In this document: positions 23,481 to 32,047 of the stretch, piece after piece
Position numbering within the stretch: the stretch's first letter is position 1
Layout of the letters: every line of letters starts with the position of its first letter
Source: Pelobacter sp.
GTDB lineage: Bacteria; Desulfobacterota; Desulfuromonadia; Geobacterales; Pseudopelobacteraceae
NCBI GenBank assembly: GCA_030824515.1
Contig: JAVBXN010000052.1
Span: 1 to 64,000, forward strand
Direction of reading: 5' to 3'
Length of the DNA: 64,000 nt
Program-made: the position numbers and the translations under genes
The notes under the pieces: model-generated
Seen by the model: the letters and a program-made list of their open reading frames with translations, nothing else
What the model was told of the DNA's origin: nothing
Databases searched by the model: none

Positions 23481-25904
23481 TTACTTGAACCTCATCAAAC
23501 GCAGCGAATTGAGCGAGACCAGCAGGGAGCTGGCGGTCATGGCCACGGCCGCGTAGACCGGCGTCAGATGCCCCGACATCGCGATCGGGATGCCGATCAG
23601 ATTGTACAGAAAAGCCCAGGCCAGGTTCTGCTTGATGATTCGTACTGTAGCACGGCTGATCCGCCAGGCGGTGACGATTCTTGTCAGGTCATCACCGGTG
23701 ATGATCACATCGGCGTTTTCCAGCGCGATGTCGCTGGAACCGGTCAAGGAACAGCTGACCGTGGCGGCGGCCAGGGCCGGCGCGTCATTGACTCCGTCGC
23801 CGGCCATCAGCACCCGGCACCCCTGCCCCTGTAAACTCTTGACATAGAGCAGTTTTTGATCCGGCGTCATGCCGCCGCTGGCCGATCCGACACCGATTTC
23901 GGCGGCGATGCGCTCCACGGTGGCCTGGTGGTCGCCGCTGACCAGACGGACCTCGATCCTGGCGGCCGCTAACCCGGCTACCATTTCCACCGCGCCGTTT
24001 CTGACCCCGTCCACCAGCAGGTATCGCCCCGCCAACCGGCCGCCGATCGCGACCAGAACCGCAGTAGCGGCAGCGTTGTCCGGATCAGGCAGTTCTTCCA
24101 GAACTATGCCGCTTTCGCTCAGGAACAGTTCGCTGCCGCACAGCACCAACCGGCCATCCGGCAGATATCCGGAGATTCCCCGTCCGGGGATGTTGCGGAA
24201 CTCGCGGCAGGTTTCTGGAAGAGACCCCTGTCCGGCGGCATGCCGCACAATCGCCCCGGCCAGTGGGTGGGCGGCCGGTTGCTCGACCGTGGCGGCAGCC
24301 TGGATCAGTTCCGCTTCGCTATACCCTCCGCAGGTTTCAATTCCCATAACCTGGGGCTGTCCCCTGGTAAGGGTGCCGGTCTTATCCAGCAGCGCGATCC
24401 TGATCGTGGCCAGGCGCTCGATCACATCACCGCTTCGCAGGATGATGCCCAGTGACGCAGCCCGGCTGCAGGCCGCCAGCACCGCCGCCGGCACGGCCAG
24501 CCCCATGGCGCAGGGGCAGGCGATCAATATCACGGCCAAAGCCGACATCACGGCAGCGCCGGCCCCCTCCCCCGCCAGCAGAAAGCGGCCAAACCCGACC
24601 ATAAGCGCCAGCAGGATCACCGCCGGCACAAACCATCCCGAAATCTTGTCGGCCAGCAGTTGCAGACGCGGTTTTCCGGCCTGGGCCATCCGCACCAGCG
24701 ACGCGACCCGCATCAGGTAACTCTGCCCGGCCGGCCTCAAGGCCTGAACAGTCACCGGCGCGGCCACATTGATGCAGCCTGAGCGGGCTTGATCGCCGAC
24801 TTGCAGCAGCACCGGCAGGCTCTCGCCGGTGGCCAGCGACTGGTCCACCTCGGTTTCGCCTTCCACGACCAGGCAATCCACCGGGAAGCACTCCCCCTGC
24901 CTGACCAGCAACAGGTCGCCGGGACGCACGCTATCCACATCCACCTGTCGGCTGCCCCCCTCTCCCACGACGGTTGCCCGCCGGGGCGCGGAGGCATACA
25001 GCGCGCCGATGCCGGACATGGCTTGGCGGCGCACCGAAAGCTCCAGCAGCCGCCCGATCAGCACAAATGTCACGATCATGGCAGCGCTTTCGAAATAGGT
25101 TTCCAGTCCGGCAAAGAGCGCCCACAGGCTGTAGATCCAGGCCGAGAGAGATCCCACCGTGATCAACAGGTCCATTCCCGGCGCCCGGGTTTTCAGCGAG
25201 CGCCAGGCGCCGGACAGGAAGGGCCAGCCGGAGTAGAAGACCACCGGTGTGGTCACCGCCAGCGATACGTACTGCAGGAACTGTTTCATGCCGGGTGCCA
25301 TGCCCTGGAAGTAGCCGGCGTAGAGGGCATAGGAGTAGGCCATCAGCTGCATCGTCAGGAAGAGCGCGGTGCCGAAACGGATCAGCAGGTCGTCCCGCTC
25401 CCGGCGGGCATCCAGATCGGACTGCTCAGGAGAGAACGGACGGGGAGTATAGCCCAGCCGGGAAATTACATGGAAGATCTCCAGCGGCGCCACCAGCCGC
25501 GGATCGAAACGGAGCGAGGCGATGCCGCCGCTGTAGGACAGGCTGACATGCTCGACACCGGGAACGCCGGCAATGATCCTTTCCAGCAGCCAGACGCAGG
25601 AGGGGCAGGTGATGCCGGCGACCAGGATGTCCAGGCGGCAGAGATCCCCTTCCGGAACCAGGTGCCGCGCCAGGTCGGCTTCGTTGAAAACTGTCTGCTC
25701 CAGCGATTCGGCCACTGTCGGAGATTGACGGTCACCGCGCTGATAGAAGCTATCCAGGCCCGCGCCGCAGATCAGCTGCCAGGCGCCCTGGCAGCCGCGA
25801 CAACAGAAACGGACACAACTGCCGTCATCAGTCGGCGATTCGATCGCCTTCCAGCGAAAGCTGATGCCGCAATGGCTGCAGATCGATTCGGTTTGAATGC
25901 TCAC
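23481..25904 (-). CDS. ccoI: Copper-translocating P1B-ATPase for cbb3 oxidase (CcoI/FixI)
   Basis: The 807-residue protein begins with a Cys-rich, zinc-finger-like stretch (C-S-H-C-G ... C-C-R-G-C) common in CcoI. An HMA copper-binding domain with G-I-T-C-P-S-C (C100, C103) follows, then eight membrane helices with the ion-binding C-P-C at 463-465. It has T-G-E-S at 359-362, the phosphorylated aspartate in D-K-T-G-T-L-T (D507) and G-D-G-V-N-D near the end. The enzyme supplies copper to the binuclear centre of cbb3 oxidase by export toward the assembly site. The GTG start overlaps the ccoG stop by four bases (GTGA). The ccoNOP oxidase genes are not in the window. Confidence 0.94.
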   Translation of the reverse strand: MSIQTESICSHCGISFRWKAIESPTDDGSCVRFCCRGCQGAWQLICGAGLDSFYQRGDRQSPTVAESLEQTVFNEADLARHLVPEGDLCRLDILVAGITCPSCVWLLERIIAGVPGVEHVSLSYSGGIASLRFDPRLVAPLEIFHVISRLGYTPRPFSPEQSDLDARRERDDLLIRFGTALFLTMQLMAYSYALYAGYFQGMAPGMKQFLQYVSLAVTTPVVFYSGWPFLSGAWRSLKTRAPGMDLLITVGSLSAWIYSLWALFAGLETYFESAAMIVTFVLIGRLLELSVRRQAMSGIGALYASAPRRATVVGEGGSRQVDVDSVRPGDLLLVRQGECFPVDCLVVEGETEVDQSLATGESLPVLLQVGDQARSGCINVAAPVTVQALRPAGQSYLMRVASLVRMAQAGKPRLQLLADKISGWFVPAVILLALMVGFGRFLLAGEGAGAAVMSALAVILIACPCAMGLAVPAAVLAACSRAASLGIILRSGDVIERLATIRIALLDKTGTLTRGQPQVMGIETCGGYSEAELIQAAATVEQPAAHPLAGAIVRHAAGQGSLPETCREFRNIPGRGISGYLPDGRLVLCGSELFLSESGIVLEELPDPDNAAATAVLVAIGGRLAGRYLLVDGVRNGAVEMVAGLAAARIEVRLVSGDHQATVERIAAEIGVGSASGGMTPDQKLLYVKSLQGQGCRVLMAGDGVNDAPALAAATVSCSLTGSSDIALENADVIITGDDLTRIVTAWRISRATVRIIKQNLAWAFLYNLIGIPIAMSGHLTPVYAAVAMTASSLLVSLNSLRLMRFK

Positions 25905-27103
25905 GGGGTGATTGTCACCGAAGCGACCTGTTTATCGGCACTGAAGAGTTGCAGCTCGACCGGTCCGACCGGGATTGCGCCCGGTTTATGGCGGATCATG
26001 AAGGTGATTTCGCGATGCTGATTGGGAGATATCGAAATGTCATCGACCGGTCCCAGCAGCGTGACGCTTCCGGAGGCGGCCGGAGCTACACGGATGGCGT
26101 AGCTGGCAGCCGATTGGGAGCGGTTGCCGATCACAGCCCGCCAGGGCTGGACCTGATAGCCGTCGGGCATCGTGCGCGGTGCGACCGTCGCGATGCGCTG
26201 CAGCGCAAAGGCGCTCTGATTCCTGTCGATCAGCCCCCATACCAGCATCACACCCAGCAGCAGGGTCAGGGCCAGCAGGATGACGGTCTTGCCGCCCAGT
26301 TTGAATCCGGTCCCCTTGACAGCCCCGAATTGGTAATCGATCAGACCGAAACCGTCCGGACGGCGTTCCATCACGCCCCGGCAGGCATCGATACAGCGGC
26401 CGCAATTGATGCATTCGATCTGGAAACCGTCGCGGATATCGATACCCATCGGGCAACTACGCAGACAGGCGCCGCAGCGCAGGCAGAGGTGGCGGTTTTC
26501 CTCGGGAAAGGCCAGGTTGAGGGTGCTCTGGTCGGTCAGAGCGGTCTGCAACCGGCCATAGGGGCAGTAGCCGCGGCAGAAGCTGCGTTTGACCAGGATC
26601 AGGTTGATGTAACCGAACAGGGTCACCAGCAGGAAACAGCTCAAAAGCAGCGGATGGGAATTGAAGTCCAGAAGGCGGAACACAACCTGAGCGGGTGCCA
26701 TGAACCAGCACAACAGGTTGAAGGCGATCAGCTTGGCGATGACCAGCGCCGTGAAGTGTTCAATCAGGGCGGCGGCAAAAGGGGGAAGTTTTTTTTGAAA
26801 GCGGCCGGCGGCCAGTTCAGCCAGATCGTTGAATACGGTTTGGGGACAGAGCCAGCCGCACCAGACCCGCCCCAGGACGACCGTGACCAGCAGAAACAGG
26901 GACAATCCCAGCAGCGTCGCCAGCAGCACCAGGTAGAACTGGTCGATCCTGACCGGAATACCGGCCAGAAACAGTGTGCGCAGGCCGATATCCATACGCA
27001 GCATGGGGTTGCCGGCAAAGGTCAGAAAGGGGACAAGCAGCGCGGCCGCGATCAGCACCGCCTGGACCAGACGGCGTTTATCGGTTATGCGTGGAAGCGG
27101 CAT
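25901..27103 (-). CDS. ccoG: Cbb3 oxidase accessory protein CcoG (RdxA/FixG type)
   Basis: The 400-residue membrane protein has the family pattern. Early helices include G-R-V-W-C-G-W-L-C-P-Q-T-V-F (C82, C86) and further on K-R-S-F-C-R-G-Y-C-P-Y-G-R. Two [4Fe-4S] motifs follow, C-x2-C-x2-C-x3-C at 207-217 and again at 231-241. The C-terminal half carries a Ig-like periplasmic domain. CcoG reduces Cu(II) for the CcoI/cbb3 pathway. GGAG lies eight bases before the ATG, five bases after the preceding gene's stop. Confidence 0.93.
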   Translation of the reverse strand: MPLPRITDKRRLVQAVLIAAALLVPFLTFAGNPMLRMDIGLRTLFLAGIPVRIDQFYLVLLATLLGLSLFLLVTVVLGRVWCGWLCPQTVFNDLAELAAGRFQKKLPPFAAALIEHFTALVIAKLIAFNLLCWFMAPAQVVFRLLDFNSHPLLLSCFLLVTLFGYINLILVKRSFCRGYCPYGRLQTALTDQSTLNLAFPEENRHLCLRCGACLRSCPMGIDIRDGFQIECINCGRCIDACRGVMERRPDGFGLIDYQFGAVKGTGFKLGGKTVILLALTLLLGVMLVWGLIDRNQSAFALQRIATVAPRTMPDGYQVQPWRAVIGNRSQSAASYAIRVAPAASGSVTLLGPVDDISISPNQHREITFMIRHKPGAIPVGPVELQLFSADKQVASVTITP

Positions 27104-27108
27104 GGGCG

Positions 27109-27867
27109 TTACTCCGCCATCTTGCGCCGGAATATCCCGACCGCCACGGCAAACAGGACCACCGCCGAAACCGACACCTGCAGCACATGCAGCGTTGACA
27201 TGTCACCTGAAACCAGCGCCCGCCTGGCGCCCTCGAACAGTGCCGTGGTCGGAATCGCCCGCACCCAGGGAAGCACATCGGGCGGATAGGAGGAGAGCGG
27301 AAAGAACAGCCCGGACATGAAGATCAGCGGCATCACCAGCACCGCCTCAACCTTGCCGATCGTCTCAGGTTTGTCCATGACCGTGCCGCTGATGACCCCG
27401 GCGCAGGAAAACAGCGCCGAACCCGGGATCAGGAAAACCAGGTAGTTGAAAAGGTGTTCAAGAGGAAAACGGAAGGGGGTGATGGCAAAGATCACCAGTC
27501 CGACCGCGCACCCCTTGATGATGCCGTGGGTGAAGCCAGTGCAGATCTTGGCGATGATGATTTCGGAAACCGAAATGGGCGTCACGCGGTACGATTCGAC
27601 CGTGAACTGTACCCGGCGGTGGAACCAGAGGCTCCAGACGCTCTCGTTGTAAGCGGCGTTGACCGCGGTCATCGTGATCAGGCCGGGTGCGATGAACAGG
27701 CTGTAAGGCGATCCCTCCACCGCTCCGATGTAACTCTGCATGCCGATGCCGAAGGCCAGGTAGATCGTCAGCGGATAGGCCACCACCGCCACCAGTTCGG
27801 AGAATATGGCGCGGCGCAGCACCTGCATGTCCCGCATCCAGATCGCCAGGGAACCGCGCATGATCAT
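27109..27867 (-). CDS. ABC-2 type exporter permease
   Basis: The 252-residue protein has six hydrophobic segments and a typical ABC-2/NodJ layout: an N-terminal R-x-x-Q-V-L-R-R-A-I-F before helix 1, then a G-x-x-x-x-x-x-Y ... L-F-I-A-P-G-L-I region. A segment with E-S-Y-R-V-T-P-I-S lies near the middle, followed by a run of helices ending K-M-A-E. It would form the membrane pore of an exporter powered by the preceding ATPase. Substrate is unknown. Its start codon sits inside the ATPase stop (ATGA), and ccoG starts six bases after it ends, which ties this exporter to the cbb3 maturation genes. Confidence 0.87.
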   Translation of the reverse strand: MIMRGSLAIWMRDMQVLRRAIFSELVAVVAYPLTIYLAFGIGMQSYIGAVEGSPYSLFIAPGLITMTAVNAAYNESVWSLWFHRRVQFTVESYRVTPISVSEIIIAKICTGFTHGIIKGCAVGLVIFAITPFRFPLEHLFNYLVFLIPGSALFSCAGVISGTVMDKPETIGKVEAVLVMPLIFMSGLFFPLSSYPPDVLPWVRAIPTTALFEGARRALVSGDMSTLHVLQVSVSAVVLFAVAVGIFRRKMAE

Positions 27868-28793
27868 TCGCGCACCTCCGCTCCGGTCAGGCTGATGAAC
27901 ACATCTTCCAGCGTACGTTCCTTGAGAGAGATACTACGAACCGGCGCACCGTTCAGGGCGGTGACGATCTCCGACAAGCATTCCCAGCATTCAAGCGTCA
28001 CTTGAATCCTGCTGCTTAACACCTCGATATTGCTGACACACTGCATCGATCTGAGCAGTGTTGCATATTGGTCCACGTCCCGTTCCAGCTCGATCTCGTA
28101 GACGGTGGCGCCGCTCAGGCGATCCTTCAGCTCCCGGGTGCTCCCCAGAGCTACCAGGCGGCCGTGGTCCATGATCGCGATCCGGTCGCAGAGCTGCTCG
28201 GCCTCTTCCAGATAATGTGTGGTCAGGAAAATCGTCATGCTGCCGGCCAGCGAACGGATATAATCCCACACCGCCCGCCGCGACTGGGGGTCCAGGCCGG
28301 TGGTCGGTTCGTCCAGGAACAGCAGTTGCGGCTGGTGCAGCAATGCCCTGGCCACCACCAGGCGCCGCTGCATGCCGCCGGAAAAGGTATCTGGGAAATC
28401 CTTCTGGCGGGCGGAAAGTCCCATCAGCTCCAGCAGTTCATCGATGCGCCGGTTATAGGTTTTCCTGTCCATGCCGTGCAGACGGGCATGCAGCACCAGG
28501 TTTTCACGGGCTGTCAGATAGCGGTCGAGGCTGTTCTCCTGCGAAACCACACCGATCATGCTGCGAATACGGCGCCCTTCGGTGCGAATGTCCAGACCGT
28601 CGATGAAAACCTCGCCGGAACTCTGGCGCATCAGCGTGGTCAGGATGCGGATCAGGGTCGTCTTGCCGGCTCCGTTCGGCCCCAGCAAGCCGAATATGGA
28701 ACCCCGGGAGACCTCCAGATCGAATGAATTCAGCGCGGTCAGGTTGGCATACTGTTTTGTCAGGGAACGGGTGAGAATCGCAGGAACCGGCAT
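27864..28793 (-). CDS. ABC-2 type exporter ATP-binding protein
   Basis: The start is placed at 28793 (309 residues), one base after the ubiD stop (TGACATG); earlier in-frame starts lie inside ubiD and code for non-conserved residues. Motifs are Walker A G-P-N-G-A-G-K-T-T, Q-loop V-V-S-Q-E-N, signature F-S-G-G-M-Q-R-R, Walker B L-L-F-L-D-E-P-T-T-G-L-D and H-loop T-T-H-Y-L-E-E-A-E. This is a CcmA/NodI-type subunit with a C-terminal accessory domain (about 220-309). It works with the permease encoded next. CcmA/NodI-type ATPases can drive drug, polysaccharide or oligosaccharide export; which applies here is not clear. Confidence 0.9.
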   Translation of the reverse strand: MPVPAILTRSLTKQYANLTALNSFDLEVSRGSIFGLLGPNGAGKTTLIRILTTLMRQSSGEVFIDGLDIRTEGRRIRSMIGVVSQENSLDRYLTARENLVLHARLHGMDRKTYNRRIDELLELMGLSARQKDFPDTFSGGMQRRLVVARALLHQPQLLFLDEPTTGLDPQSRRAVWDYIRSLAGSMTIFLTTHYLEEAEQLCDRIAIMDHGRLVALGSTRELKDRLSGATVYEIELERDVDQYATLLRSMQCVSNIEVLSSRIQVTLECWECLSEIVTALNGAPVRSISLKERTLEDVFISLTGAEVRE

Positions 28794-28794
28794 G

Positions 28795-30648
28795 TCAGAT
28801 GATCCCGTGCAGCGGGCCGCCCTTGGCGCCCAGTGCATCGACGCGGCGTTCCACTTCCGGATCAACTTCCAGGCCGGGGGCGTGAAAAGGCTTGACCCGG
28901 GCATCGATCACCAGCGGTCCGCGGCAGCCCCAGTGACGGCCGCGGCTCTCGGCCTTGATGCCATAGACGTCGGTGGCAGGGTTGGAACGGGTGAAGGTAA
29001 CCCACAGGAAGTTGTTCAGCGTGGCGGCGGTGAACTGGCTGTCGTCGCAGATCACGATCAGCGGGACTCCGTCATAAACGTCCCTCTGGTCGTAGAAACG
29101 GCAGAATTCCTCGATCAACGGGTCGCTCTCCCCCCTCTCCTGCCCGGACGGAGGTCCCTTGATTGCCAGCACTCCCGGCAGACAGAGCGTCGCCGGACCA
29201 AAACCACCCGGCAGTTCCAGGCCGGCCGGAAGCTCCGCCACCAATTGGCGACGAACCGGACCGGCGGCGGCGATCACCAGCTTCGATCCTTCGTTCAATC
29301 CCGAGCCGCTGTAATCCAGGGTGTCGATAGTCGTGGCGGTCTGGAAATGCAGGTTGGAGCGCCAGTCGGCCCGTTCCAGCACGTGCCCGAGAAAAGCCGC
29401 GATGTCGTGGGTGTGCAGCTGCGGGGCATCCTCATCGGCGGCGATCAGGAGATATTTGGCCAGCGACAGCTGCCCCTGTCCGAGGATGGCGTTGGCAACA
29501 GTCAGCAGTTCCTGGGGTTGGCGCACCGCGGCATAGGGGACATAGCGTTCCCTGGCGATCGCCAGCAGCAACGGATGCACGCCGGCTGCGTCCACGGCGT
29601 GCACCTCCTTGACACCGCTGACTACGGTCGGTATCAGCGGACCGCTCAACTCGTGGATGAAAGCGCCGAAACTGGTATCTTCCTGGGGCGGGCGCCCGAC
29701 GGTGGTGAACGGGAAAATGGCGTCGCGGCGGTGGTAGACCGCTTCGACTTCGATATAGGGAAACTCGTGGGCCAGGCTGTAATAACCAAGATGGTCGCCG
29801 AAGGGGCCCTCCGGCAGCGTGTTGCCGGGATGAACCACTCCGCAAATGCAAAAATCGGCTTCGGCCGAGAGCGGCGCCTGCCCCGGCACGCGGGTCATCG
29901 GAATGCGCTGGCCCGCCAGCAATCCGGCGAAGGAAAGTTCCGGCATCCCTTCCGGCAGCGGCATCACCGCCGCAACGGTCATGGACGGCGCGCCGCCGAT
30001 AAAGACGTTCACGCGCAGCAGGTCGCCCCGGGCGATGGCCTCGGCATGGTGCGCTCCGATGCCGCGATGGATCTGGTAGTGCAGGCCGGCCTGCCGGTCC
30101 GGCTGATAACGGTTGCCTGAGATTTGAACCCGGTACATCCCCAGGTTGGATTTGCCGAAGCCGGGTTGCGAGGGGCTCTCGGAATAGACCTGCGGCAGCG
30201 TGATGAAGGCGCCGCCATCCCGGGGCCAGGACACGACCTGGGGCAGCCCGGAAAGCGTTGTGCGGCACTCCAGCACCGGCGCGTTCGAGGTCACGCGCGG
30301 CAACAGGTTATAGGCGGCAAATGGGGCCTTGACGGCATCCAGCGGGTGTTTAAGCAGCGACAGGGGATTTATCTTCAGGTCCACCAGCCGGCGGATGTCT
30401 TCCAGCGTGTCGCGGAATATGAAGCGGGTGCGCTCCAGCGTGCCGAACAGGTTGCCCAAAAGCGGGAATCTGCAGCCGGCGGCATTGGTGAAGAGCAGCG
30501 CCGGGCCGCCGGCCTGGTAAACGCGGCGCTGGATCACGCCCACCTCCAGACAGGGATCACAAGGTACATCGATTCGCCGAAGCATACTGTGCCGCTCCAG
30601 ATCGGCGACACATTGCTGAAGATTGCCGTAACCCATCCTATTCACCAT
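28795..30648 (-). CDS. UbiD-family prenylated-FMN-dependent decarboxylase
   Basis: The 617-residue protein is UbiD-like but longer than E. coli UbiD (about 497). It has the prFMN/metal site region S-N-L-G-M-Y-R (N168, R173) and the E-G-P-F-G-D-H motif (E280-H286) with the following Y-Y, plus a C-terminal region with W-G-C-R-G-P-L-V-I-D-A. UbiD enzymes decarboxylate aromatic acids, as in ubiquinone or menaquinone (futalosine-type) biosynthesis. The closest substrate cannot be assigned. No UbiX prenyltransferase is in the window. The start ATG overlaps the upstream TPR gene by 11 bases. Confidence 0.88.
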   Translation of the reverse strand: MVNRMGYGNLQQCVADLERHSMLRRIDVPCDPCLEVGVIQRRVYQAGGPALLFTNAAGCRFPLLGNLFGTLERTRFIFRDTLEDIRRLVDLKINPLSLLKHPLDAVKAPFAAYNLLPRVTSNAPVLECRTTLSGLPQVVSWPRDGGAFITLPQVYSESPSQPGFGKSNLGMYRVQISGNRYQPDRQAGLHYQIHRGIGAHHAEAIARGDLLRVNVFIGGAPSMTVAAVMPLPEGMPELSFAGLLAGQRIPMTRVPGQAPLSAEADFCICGVVHPGNTLPEGPFGDHLGYYSLAHEFPYIEVEAVYHRRDAIFPFTTVGRPPQEDTSFGAFIHELSGPLIPTVVSGVKEVHAVDAAGVHPLLLAIARERYVPYAAVRQPQELLTVANAILGQGQLSLAKYLLIAADEDAPQLHTHDIAAFLGHVLERADWRSNLHFQTATTIDTLDYSGSGLNEGSKLVIAAAGPVRRQLVAELPAGLELPGGFGPATLCLPGVLAIKGPPSGQERGESDPLIEEFCRFYDQRDVYDGVPLIVICDDSQFTAATLNNFLWVTFTRSNPATDVYGIKAESRGRHWGCRGPLVIDARVKPFHAPGLEVDPEVERRVDALGAKGGPLHGII

Positions 30649-31897
30649 TTCCGCGAATTTTTTTTAGCATCATTTCCGTAAGTCGCAGCTTTTCACGCGC
30701 CGCGTTGAGCTCCACACGGGACGGCTCATCCTTGAAACGATCAAGCGCCTTTTTCAGGATAGCGTCCGCCTCCGGGTAGTTGCCGGCCTTGTGACGCCAG
30801 CGGGCCTGCACGATCAGGTATTGCACCGTCTCCGGATCCAGCTTGATCGCCTTAAGCAGTGAAGCCTCGGCTTCCGCCGGCCGACCGGCCTTGTCGTCCT
30901 TTCTGGCTTTCTGGTAATGCACCAACGCTGTGGCGCCGCGCACATCGCGCCGTGCCGGCTCCGATTCCAGCCTTTTCTCCGTCTGTTCAAGAAACGCAAT
31001 CGCCTCGTCATGCTGTCCACTTCTCACATAAACCGACATGATCGCAGCTATCGCATCCCTGCTTTTATTGTTGATAGCCAGCGCTTTCCTGAAGTGATCA
31101 AGGGCAGTGGGATATTCTTCTCGGTTCATTGCCGAACGGCCAAGATGGAGATGGGATCTGTGCAGGTGCTCGTTGAATGTTCTCCGCACCGCTTCATCGG
31201 TTATTGACGGATAGCGCTCGGCATGCAGGCTGATCAGGTCCGCAAACCGTCCGAGACGCATATAACTGTTAGCCAGTCCCGCCAGGTAGGACGCAAGCTT
31301 GGGGGAGTCCGGCGGAAAGACCTTGTCGGCATAGGACAACGCTTTTTCGTAATTCTGTGCCGCTTCGGCGTATTTCCCGGTACGCAGCAGCGAGATGGCT
31401 ATGGAACGGAACAATTGCGCGTCAAATTGGGCTGAAAGTTTTTGGTAAGCGGTCACAACGGCGTCATCCTGTTCCGACAGTGTCATCGTCAGGCGGGCAA
31501 GATCGAAATTACAGTCATCCGTCGAAGCTTCGATATGTTTGTCGCGCAGTTCACCGCTGAGCTTGTTGCCGGTTATGACAAATTTGAGAGAATGCCCTTC
31601 GGCGAGAGAGGCCTCCGAAAACGGATAGCGCAACGACAGAAGCTCGGGAGATGCCCCCGCCAGCCTGCCGACCGCAATGCTGTCACCTCCCAACAGGCCG
31701 GAATAGGATCTCTCATCTTCATCAACATTGAGAACCATGTAAATCTGGTGTCTGCCCCGCATGCCTTCACATGCCTTACCCGAAGTAGTGACAACATCAA
31801 GGGTTCCGACGTAGAGGCGCAGATCAGCCATTACGGGAGCCGGTATCAATAAGGCAAGCAACATCGATACGGAGATTATCAGGGGGTATGGGCGCAA
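30638..31897 (-). CDS. Exported TPR-repeat protein
   Basis: This 419-residue protein begins with a signal peptide cut near V-M-A (residue 24). The first part (residues ~25-150) is a beta-rich domain with C44 and C-N-F near 128. The remainder has five or so TPR-like repeats: R-T-G-K-Y-A-E-A-A-Q-N-Y-E-K-A-L, R-E-E-Y-P-T-A-L-D-H-F-R-K-A-L, R-S-G-Q-H-D-E-A-I-A-F-L-E and K-A-G-N-Y-P-E-A-D-A-I-L-K-K-A-L. The start is a TTG with GAGAG before it, because the next ATG would cut the signal peptide. It is first of the operon with ubiD, the exporter and the cco genes. Function is unknown; TPRs suggest a scaffold. Confidence 0.72.
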   Translation of the reverse strand: MRPYPLIISVSMLLALLIPAPVMADLRLYVGTLDVVTTSGKACEGMRGRHQIYMVLNVDEDERSYSGLLGGDSIAVGRLAGASPELLSLRYPFSEASLAEGHSLKFVITGNKLSGELRDKHIEASTDDCNFDLARLTMTLSEQDDAVVTAYQKLSAQFDAQLFRSIAISLLRTGKYAEAAQNYEKALSYADKVFPPDSPKLASYLAGLANSYMRLGRFADLISLHAERYPSITDEAVRRTFNEHLHRSHLHLGRSAMNREEYPTALDHFRKALAINNKSRDAIAAIMSVYVRSGQHDEAIAFLEQTEKRLESEPARRDVRGATALVHYQKARKDDKAGRPAEAEASLLKAIKLDPETVQYLIVQARWRHKAGNYPEADAILKKALDRFKDEPSRVELNAAREKLRLTEMMLKKIRGNGE

Positions 31898-32047
31898 GGA
31901 TTTCTCTCGGAGTGGAATTACCGGCTTTTCAGGATACCATTCCGGACAAACATTTACAATCAGGTTTCAAAATAGAAAATCATCAGCATTAGTGATATTG
32001 TAAATTAAAATTATAGTCGAAGAGATTACAGTCAAAGGGAGTTTGGC

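Noticed and set aside
24789-26021. A 410-codon plus-strand reading frame opposite ccoI and ccoG
   Set aside because: It is the antisense shadow of two genes with complete P-type ATPase and ferredoxin-like motifs. It has no recognisable domain and a Gln/Arg-rich composition typical of shadow frames.
28558-30120. A 520-codon plus-strand reading frame opposite ubiD
   Set aside because: It lies antisense to a well-supported UbiD-type gene and contains no known motif or plausible start site.
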